DNA of 64,000 nucleotides, taken from Streptomyces microflavus. GTDB taxonomy: Bacteria > Actinomycetota > Actinomycetes > Streptomycetales > Streptomycetaceae. The notes under the pieces are model-generated. The model searched no databases. It was not told where the DNA came from and saw only the letters and a list, made by a program, of their open reading frames with translations. Numbering within the stretch: the first letter of the stretch is position 1; every line of letters begins with the position of its first letter. The position numbers and the translations under genes were made by a program. Below, one piece after another: positions 59,788 through 64,000 of this stretch. The stretch spans positions 200,710 to 264,709 of the forward strand of contig NZ_BMUG01000001.1 in assembly GCF_014650075.1 (NCBI RefSeq), given 5' to 3'.

Positions 59788-59814
59788 TGTGTGACGCACC
59801 ACACACGTCACACA
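59788..59814. promoter_or_regulatory. Inverted repeat upstream of the TerD-nuclease gene
   Basis: TGTGTGACG (59788-59796) and CGTCACACA (59806-59814): perfect 9-nt arms with a 9-nt spacer, 47 bp before the start codon. Candidate operator; CRP-like GTGTGA/TCACAC half-sites are embedded. Confidence 0.5.
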
Positions 59815-59861
59815 GCTGGCTGCCGGGTGCGCTCCGAGCGGCTGTGCATCTGGGGGGCCTC

Positions 59862-61934
59862 GTGCACGAGATGGTCAAGGGCGCCAATGTCGGACTTGCG
59901 GCGCTGAGCGAGGACGTCGGCTCGGTGATGGTCAGCCTGGGGTGGAGCAGCGCCACGGGTGAGGGCGACGCCGACGTCTCCGTACTGCTGCTCGACGGCG
60001 ACGGGAAGGTCCGCAGCGACGTCGACTTCTGCTTCTACAACAACCCGGTGGCCGGCAACGGAAGCGTGCAGCTCCTCGGCAAGACACCCACGGCCGACGG
60101 CAGCGAGGACCGGATCAGCTTCGATCTGGACGCCGTGCCGGAGGAGATCGACAAGGTGGTCGTCGCCGCCAGCCGCTACGGCGGATCCCGCTTCGGCGAG
60201 CTGGACGACCTCCGCCTCACCCTCGCGGACAGCGCGGGCGACGGCCTGGTCCGGTTCGCCGTGGAGGAGGCCGACGAGGTCAGTGCGGTCATCTTCGGCG
60301 AGCTGTACCGGCGTTCGGGGGAGTGGAAGTTCCGCGCCGTCGGCCAGGGGTACGCGTCGGGGCTCGCGGGGCTGGCGACCGACTACGGCGTCGACATCGA
60401 CGATGACGCGGCGGAGGAGGATGCGCGGGAACAGGGCGAGCAGGAGCAGGGGCAGGAGTACGCAGAGGAGGCCCCGCTGCCGGAGCCCGCCGGGCAGCCC
60501 ACCGCCCCCGCCCGGGTCCCCGCCCAGGCCACCGGCGCCCGCCCGGACGACGTCCCCGCGGCCCCGGCGCAGGACGGCCCCGCCGCTCCGGCCAAGCCCG
60601 CTCGCCGTCCCCGTACGGCGAAGAAGAAGGTCACCCTCCCCCGTACGACCAGGAAGAGCCTCGCCGACAACGAATCGTGGCGCTCCGCCCGGCTGTTCCC
60701 CGTCTCGGCGCTCAAGAGCGACCGCGAGCGCGAGACGCGGGCCACCTCCGTCGTCCTGTCGGTGATGGCCCAGGTGCCGGAGTTCGGCCGCCGTCTCACC
60801 GCCGGGTTCGGCGCACCGGCCGGCCGGATGGAGACGTTCACCGAGGTGACGCTGCCGCACGGGGAGTCGCCCCGGCGCCCGGACGGCGTGGTCCGGGTCG
60901 AACGGGCGGGCAAGCTGTGGACCGCGCTGGTCGAGACCAAGACCAACGGGAACGCGCTCAAGCCGGACCAGGTGCAGGCGTACATGGACATCGCCGCCCG
61001 CCGGGGGTACGAGGCCGTCATCACGCTCTCCAACGACGTGGCGCTCGAAGGCAGCCCGCTCGTCGACGTCCGGATCGACGGCCGGCGCAAGCACAAGGTG
61101 GCCCTCTGGCATCTGTCCTGGGCCGAGGTCGTGCACCAGGCGCAGATGCTGATCCGCCACGAGGGCGTCGGCAACGCCGCCCACGCCTGGCTGCTCCAGG
61201 AGCTCCTCCACTACCTCCAGCACGAGAACTCCGGCTGCCACGGGTTCCAGAACATGGGTGCGGCCTGGGTCCCGGTCCGCCGGGGGATCGACGACGAGAC
61301 GCTGTGCCAGGGCGACGCGCGGGCCCTGGAGGTCATCGAGAACTGGGAGCGCCTGGTCCGCCAGGTCTGCCTGCGGCTGGGCGGCGAGCTGGGGCAGAAG
61401 GTCCTGCCGGTCCAGCGCGCCCGGCGCGGCTCCGACCCGGGTGCCCGCCGTGCCGAGCTGGCCGACCACCTCTGCGAGCAGGGGCGGCTGAACGCGGAGA
61501 TCCGGATCGAGGGCACCCCGGGCGTCCTCGCCATCACCGCCGACCTGCGCACCGGCAAGCTCCGTACGTCGATCGAGGTCCCGTCCGCCGAGCCGGGCTA
61601 CCCCCTCAGCCGGGTCAAGCGGCTGATCAGGCGGCTCGCCGAGGCCCCCGCCGACCTGCACATCGAGACGCTGGTCGACGGCCCGGGCGCCGGTCCTCGC
61701 GGCACGCTGGAACGGCTGCGCCCGGAGCCCGCCGACATCGTCCCCAAGGACGGGGCGCAGATCACCGGCTTCCGGCTCTCCCTGTTCAAGGGCATGGGCA
61801 GCGGCCGGGGCAGCGCCGAGACCGGCTTCATCCGCAGCGTGGACGAGGCGGTGGACCGCTTCCACGCCCAGGTCGTCGCGCAGGTGGAGGCCCCCGCCCC
61901 GCGCCGCTCCCGCAACGAGGAGCCGACGGGCTGA
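59862..61934 (+). CDS. TerD-domain protein fused to a RecB-like PD-(D/E)XK nuclease domain
   Basis: 690 residues from GTG 59862. N-terminal TerD domain (~1-170; MVKGANVGLAALSE, VSLGWSS, VLLLDGDGKVRSDVDFCFYNN, ISFDLDAVPEEIDKVVVAAS), then an acidic, Pro/Ala-rich linker (~180-270) and a basic stretch. The next domain (~290-420) has nuclease motifs: FTEVTL (Glu328), RRPDGVV (Asp341), LVETKT (Glu358-x-Lys360) and QVQAY (QxxxY, Gln370). The last ~270 residues (HENSGCHGFQ to the end) are unrecognised. TerD domains bind calcium and are linked to tellurite, phage and stress resistance; fusion to a nuclease suggests a DNA-targeting stress or defence effector. It stands alone behind an inverted repeat. 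Confidence 0.8.
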   Translation: MHEMVKGANVGLAALSEDVGSVMVSLGWSSATGEGDADVSVLLLDGDGKVRSDVDFCFYNNPVAGNGSVQLLGKTPTADGSEDRISFDLDAVPEEIDKVVVAASRYGGSRFGELDDLRLTLADSAGDGLVRFAVEEADEVSAVIFGELYRRSGEWKFRAVGQGYASGLAGLATDYGVDIDDDAAEEDAREQGEQEQGQEYAEEAPLPEPAGQPTAPARVPAQATGARPDDVPAAPAQDGPAAPAKPARRPRTAKKKVTLPRTTRKSLADNESWRSARLFPVSALKSDRERETRATSVVLSVMAQVPEFGRRLTAGFGAPAGRMETFTEVTLPHGESPRRPDGVVRVERAGKLWTALVETKTNGNALKPDQVQAYMDIAARRGYEAVITLSNDVALEGSPLVDVRIDGRRKHKVALWHLSWAEVVHQAQMLIRHEGVGNAAHAWLLQELLHYLQHENSGCHGFQNMGAAWVPVRRGIDDETLCQGDARALEVIENWERLVRQVCLRLGGELGQKVLPVQRARRGSDPGARRAELADHLCEQGRLNAEIRIEGTPGVLAITADLRTGKLRTSIEVPSAEPGYPLSRVKRLIRRLAEAPADLHIETLVDGPGAGPRGTLERLRPEPADIVPKDGAQITGFRLSLFKGMGSGRGSAETGFIRSVDEAVDRFHAQVVAQVEAPAPRRSRNEEPTG

Positions 61935-61976
61935 CGGGCTGACGAGGGGCCGGAGCCACCGCCGTAACGGCCTCTA

Positions 61977-61990
61977 GTGGTATGGACATG
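61977..61990. promoter_or_regulatory. Upstream DasR-like half element of LPMO gene 2
   Basis: GTGGTATGGACATG, 40 bp before the palindromic site at 62016-62031. It shares TGGT.TGGACATG with 20201-20214. Confidence 0.45.
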
Positions 61991-62015
61991 ACCAAAAGAC
62001 AGGACTAGCCTCCGT

Positions 62016-62031
62016 CTTGGTCTAGACCAAG
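62016..62031. promoter_or_regulatory. DasR-responsive (dre-like) site of LPMO gene 2
   Basis: CTTGGTCTAGACCAAG, a perfect 16-bp palindrome matching the DasR consensus core, 73 bp before the LPMO start. Confidence 0.8.
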
Positions 62032-62104
62032 TGTGCGAGCCGCCGCCCGGTCCGGACCCGATCCATCTGTCCGCAAGCTCCACCCCTCACCTCAGGAGCA
62101 CCAC

Positions 62105-62695
62105 ATGCGCAGAAAGATCACCGCCTTACTCCTCGGCCTCGGCGTCGCCGGGGTCTCCCTGCTGGCCACCTCGGGCAGCGCGCAGAGTCACGGCTACACC
62201 GATTCCCCCGTCAGCCGCCAGCAGCTCTGCGGCAACGGGACCGTCCGCAACTGCGGGCAGATCCAGTGGGAGCCGCCGAGCGTCGAAGGCCCCAAGGGGT
62301 TCCCGGCCGGCGGCCCCCGTGACGGGCTGATCTGCGCCGGAGGCAACCAGCGCTTCGCCGAGCTGGACGACCCGCGCGGCGGGGCCTGGCCCGCCTCCGC
62401 CGTACAGGCCGGGCAGAGCCACACGTTCCGGTGGCGGATCACCGCCCGGCACGCCACGACCGACTTCCGGTACTACGTCACCAAGGACGGCTACAACCCC
62501 GCGAAGCCGCTCACGCGCGCCGACCTGGAGCCGCAGCCCTTCCTCACCGTGCCGTTCGGCGGACGGCAGCCGGGCGCCACGGTCACCCATGCGGGCGCCC
62601 TGCCGCAGAAGTCCGGCAAGCACCTGATCCTCGGCGTCTGGACCATCTCGGACACCGGCAACGCCTTCTACGCCTGCTCCGACGTCACGTTCTGA
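62105..62695 (+). CDS. AA10 lytic polysaccharide monooxygenase 2 (secreted)
   Basis: Protein of 196 residues. The signal peptide ends before His29 (AQSHGYTDSP), the N-terminal copper ligand; the second His lies in ITARHATTDF. It is the same length as, and clearly paralogous to, the LPMO at 20336 (QIQWEPPSVEGPKGFP, DDPRGGAWP, AFYACSDVTF). ATG 62105 follows CAGGAG. Predicted to act on chitin, induced through the DasR-like site. A strong terminator separates it from tRNA-His. Confidence 0.92.
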   Translation: MRRKITALLLGLGVAGVSLLATSGSAQSHGYTDSPVSRQQLCGNGTVRNCGQIQWEPPSVEGPKGFPAGGPRDGLICAGGNQRFAELDDPRGGAWPASAVQAGQSHTFRWRITARHATTDFRYYVTKDGYNPAKPLTRADLEPQPFLTVPFGGRQPGATVTHAGALPQKSGKHLILGVWTISDTGNAFYACSDVTF

Positions 62696-62743
62696 CCTGA
62701 CCGGAAGAGCAGACGCGAACCCGACCGGAGGAGCAGACATGAA

Positions 62744-62775
62744 GAAGGGCCCCGGTCCGAAGACCGGGGCCCTTC
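62744..62775. terminator. Bidirectional terminator (LPMO 2/tRNA-His)
   Basis: 14-nt perfect arms GAAGGGCCCCGGTC (62744-62757) and GACCGGGGCCCTTC (62762-62775) with a 4-nt loop. Confidence 0.8.
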
Positions 62776-62781
62776 CCTCAG

Positions 62782-62854
62782 GGTGAGTAACGGGACTTGA
62801 ACCCGCGACATCCTGGACCACAACCAGGTGCTCTGCCAGCTGAGCTATACCCAC
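62782..62854 (-). tRNA. tRNA-His (anticodon GTG)
   Basis: 73 nt on the minus strand. Acceptor GTGGGTA/TACTCAC, D-arm TAGCTCAGCTGGCAGAGC, anticodon stem CCTGG/CCAGG with loop TTGTGGT (GTG) and T-arm GGGTTCAAGTCCC. Discriminator C with a G encoded at position -1 (62855), as expected for tRNA-His. CCA is not encoded. Confidence 0.95.
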
Positions 62855-62974
62855 CATGTCGTCCGGTCGTTTCCGACCGGCCGAGAAAAAGTGTACAGGG
62901 TCCGGGAGGGTGCTCGCGCCCCCGTTTCCCGGGGCCGGTCCGCGGGCGTCGGAACGCCCTTGACCAGCGGTTTC

Positions 62975-63580
62975 CTACTGTGTGGCGCGGGTCACCTGGC
63001 GCGCCGCGATCTCCTTGGCGCGCTCCGAGTCCGGGCCGGGCTGCGGTACGAAGACCGCCTCCCGGTAGTAGCGGAGCTCCGTGATGGAGTCACGGATGTC
63101 CGCCAGCGCCCGGTGGTTGCCGTTCTTGTCCGGGCTGTTGAAGTACGCCCGGGGGTACCAGCGCCGGGCCAGCTCCTTGACCGAGGACACGTCCACGATC
63201 CGGTAGTGGAGGTAGCCCTCCAGCTCCCGCATGTCCCGCGCCAGGAAACCGCGGTCGGTGGAGATCGAGTTTCCGCAGAGCGGGGCCTTGCCGGGCTCCT
63301 TCACATGCTCGCGGATGTACGCCAGGACCTGCTCCTCGGCGTCGGCCAGGGTGGTGCCCCCGGCCAGCTCGTCGAGGAGACCCGAGGTGGTGTGCATCTG
63401 CCGCACCACCTCGGGCATGGTCTCCAGCGCCGCGTCCGGCGGGCGGATCACGATGTCCACCCCGTCGCCGAGCACGTTCAACTCCGAGTCGGTGACCAGG
63501 GCGGCCACCTCGATGAGTGCGTCATCCGTCAACGAGAGCCCGGTCATCTCGCAGTCGATCCACACCATGCGGTCGTTCAT
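62975..63580 (-). CDS. orn: Oligoribonuclease
   Basis: Protein of 201 residues of the DEDDh exonuclease family: WIDCEMTGL (Asp, Glu), [12 protein letters not shown] (Asp) and [15 protein letters not shown] (His, Asp). It degrades 2-5-nt RNA fragments and pGpG, the breakdown product of c-di-GMP. The start (63578-63580) gives the canonical [15 protein letters not shown]. It follows adpA on the same strand by only 10 bp, matching the adpA-ornA arrangement known in Streptomyces. Confidence 0.95.
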   Translation of the reverse strand: MNDRMVWIDCEMTGLSLTDDALIEVAALVTDSELNVLGDGVDIVIRPPDAALETMPEVVRQMHTTSGLLDELAGGTTLADAEEQVLAYIREHVKEPGKAPLCGNSISTDRGFLARDMRELEGYLHYRIVDVSSVKELARRWYPRAYFNSPDKNGNHRALADIRDSITELRYYREAVFVPQPGPDSERAKEIAARQVTRATQ

Positions 63581-63590
63581 GCGCCCCACC

Positions 63591-64000
63591 CTACGGGGCG
63601 CTCCGCTGTCCCGGCAGGGCCGGGCGCCCGGGAACGTACGCGTCAGGGACCGGCAGCGAGTGCTCCGAGGAGCCCGCCGACGCCGATACCGACACCGGTG
63701 TGCCCCTGCGGCCGGACGGCGCACCCTGGCTGGGCACGACCGTCTCCAGCACCGTCGCGGCGCTCTCCGCCACCCCCTGCGGACGACGGGCCCGGTAGGC
63801 GGCCCGGTACGCGGCGGGGGAGGAGCCGAGCTGGCGGCGGAAGTGCCCGCGCAGCGCGACCGGTGAGCGGAAGCCGCAGCGGCCGGCGACCTCGTCGACG
63901 GAGTAGTCGGAGGTCTCCAGCAGCCTCTGTGCCTGAAGCACCCGCTGGGTGATCAGCCACTGGAGCGGTGCGCTCCCCGTGAGCGAGCGGAACCTGCGGT
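63591..64000 (-). CDS. adpA: AdpA, C-terminal AraC-type DNA-binding domain (partial)
   Basis: Only the last 135 residues are in the window; the gene continues past 64000. The second half of the AraC/XylS double helix-turn-helix is visible ([46 protein letters not shown]), followed by [16 protein letters not shown], the ending typical of AdpA, and a Ser/Pro-rich tail. AdpA is the central developmental and secondary-metabolism activator of Streptomyces. The adjacent orn supports the identification. The regulatory TTA codon known from adpA genes would lie outside the window. Confidence 0.92.
   Translation of the reverse strand, partial: RRFRSLTGSAPLQWLITQRVLQAQRLLETSDYSVDEVAGRCGFRSPVALRGHFRRQLGSSPAAYRAAYRARRPQGVAESAATVLETVVPSQGAPSGRRGTPVSVSASAGSSEHSLPVPDAYVPGRPALPGQRSAP

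Noticed and set aside
1-64000. CRISPR array
   Set aside because: No series of regularly spaced short repeats was seen. The 30-bp repeats at 41915-42107 are few, partly inverted and irregularly spaced, and the Cas4-like gene has no cas neighbours.
1-64000. Prophage or insertion sequence
   Set aside because: No transposase, integrase or phage structural gene is recognisable, and no partial tRNA att copies were noticed near the four tRNAs.

Overview
The window is chromosomal DNA of a Streptomyces species. GC content is very high, with strong G/C third-position bias in nearly every gene. Diagnostic genes include adpA-orn (right edge), cebEFG-bglC-cebR with its 14-bp CebR boxes, a cslA-glxA-GH6 cluster, a PAS-GGDEF-EAL protein of CdgA type and DasR-like sites ahead of two LPMO genes. 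From memory, the content resembles the S. coelicolor neighbourhood around SCO2792-SCO2838 in inverse order; no search was possible. I see no prophage, insertion sequence or CRISPR array.

Layout. 1-10180: the end of a GntR regulator, then a probable aminophosphonate uptake and breakdown operon (FAD oxidase, phosphonatase-like hydrolase, four-gene ABC transporter), a Tat-exported phosphodiesterase, a NagD-like HAD hydrolase and a sortase pair. One 17-bp operator-like sequence precedes both the operon and the phosphodiesterase. 10518-20926: hyphal-tip glycan cluster (GH6 lipoprotein, GlxA copper radical oxidase, CslA synthase), a peptidoglycan-binding amidase-like protein, a frameshifted SPFH protein and an AA10 LPMO. 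20972-30918: acyl-CoA synthetase, SUKH protein, IclR regulator, ehuABCD ectoine-type transporter, a hydroxyacid dehydrogenase, a cysteine-less maleate-isomerase-like protein and an LLM flavoprotein. 30949-41056: CdgA-type c-di-GMP enzyme, secreted M6-like peptidase and a compact operon of a RecB/Cas4-like nuclease, an unknown 558-residue protein and an SF1 helicase. 41299-53224: histidine phosphatase, NsdA-like regulator, spermidine-synthase-like protein, a two-component system next to a GH18 chitinase and the AsdA-AspT aspartate/alanine module. 53545-64000: cellobiose uptake and use (ceb), a TerD-nuclease fusion, a second LPMO, tRNA-His, oligoribonuclease and the end of adpA.

Much of the window concerns polysaccharides: synthesis (cslA/glxA/GH6), attack on chitin or cellulose (two LPMOs, GH18) and uptake of the products (ceb), under DasR-like and CebR control. 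Three near-identical tRNA-Lys(CTT) genes lie on the minus strand, each with a terminator tail-to-tail with a plus-strand gene. The most system-like unexplained locus is the nuclease/unknown/helicase operon at 35495-40215. A 30-bp repeat family supplies C-terminal codons to two convergent genes and an in-frame segment to a third.
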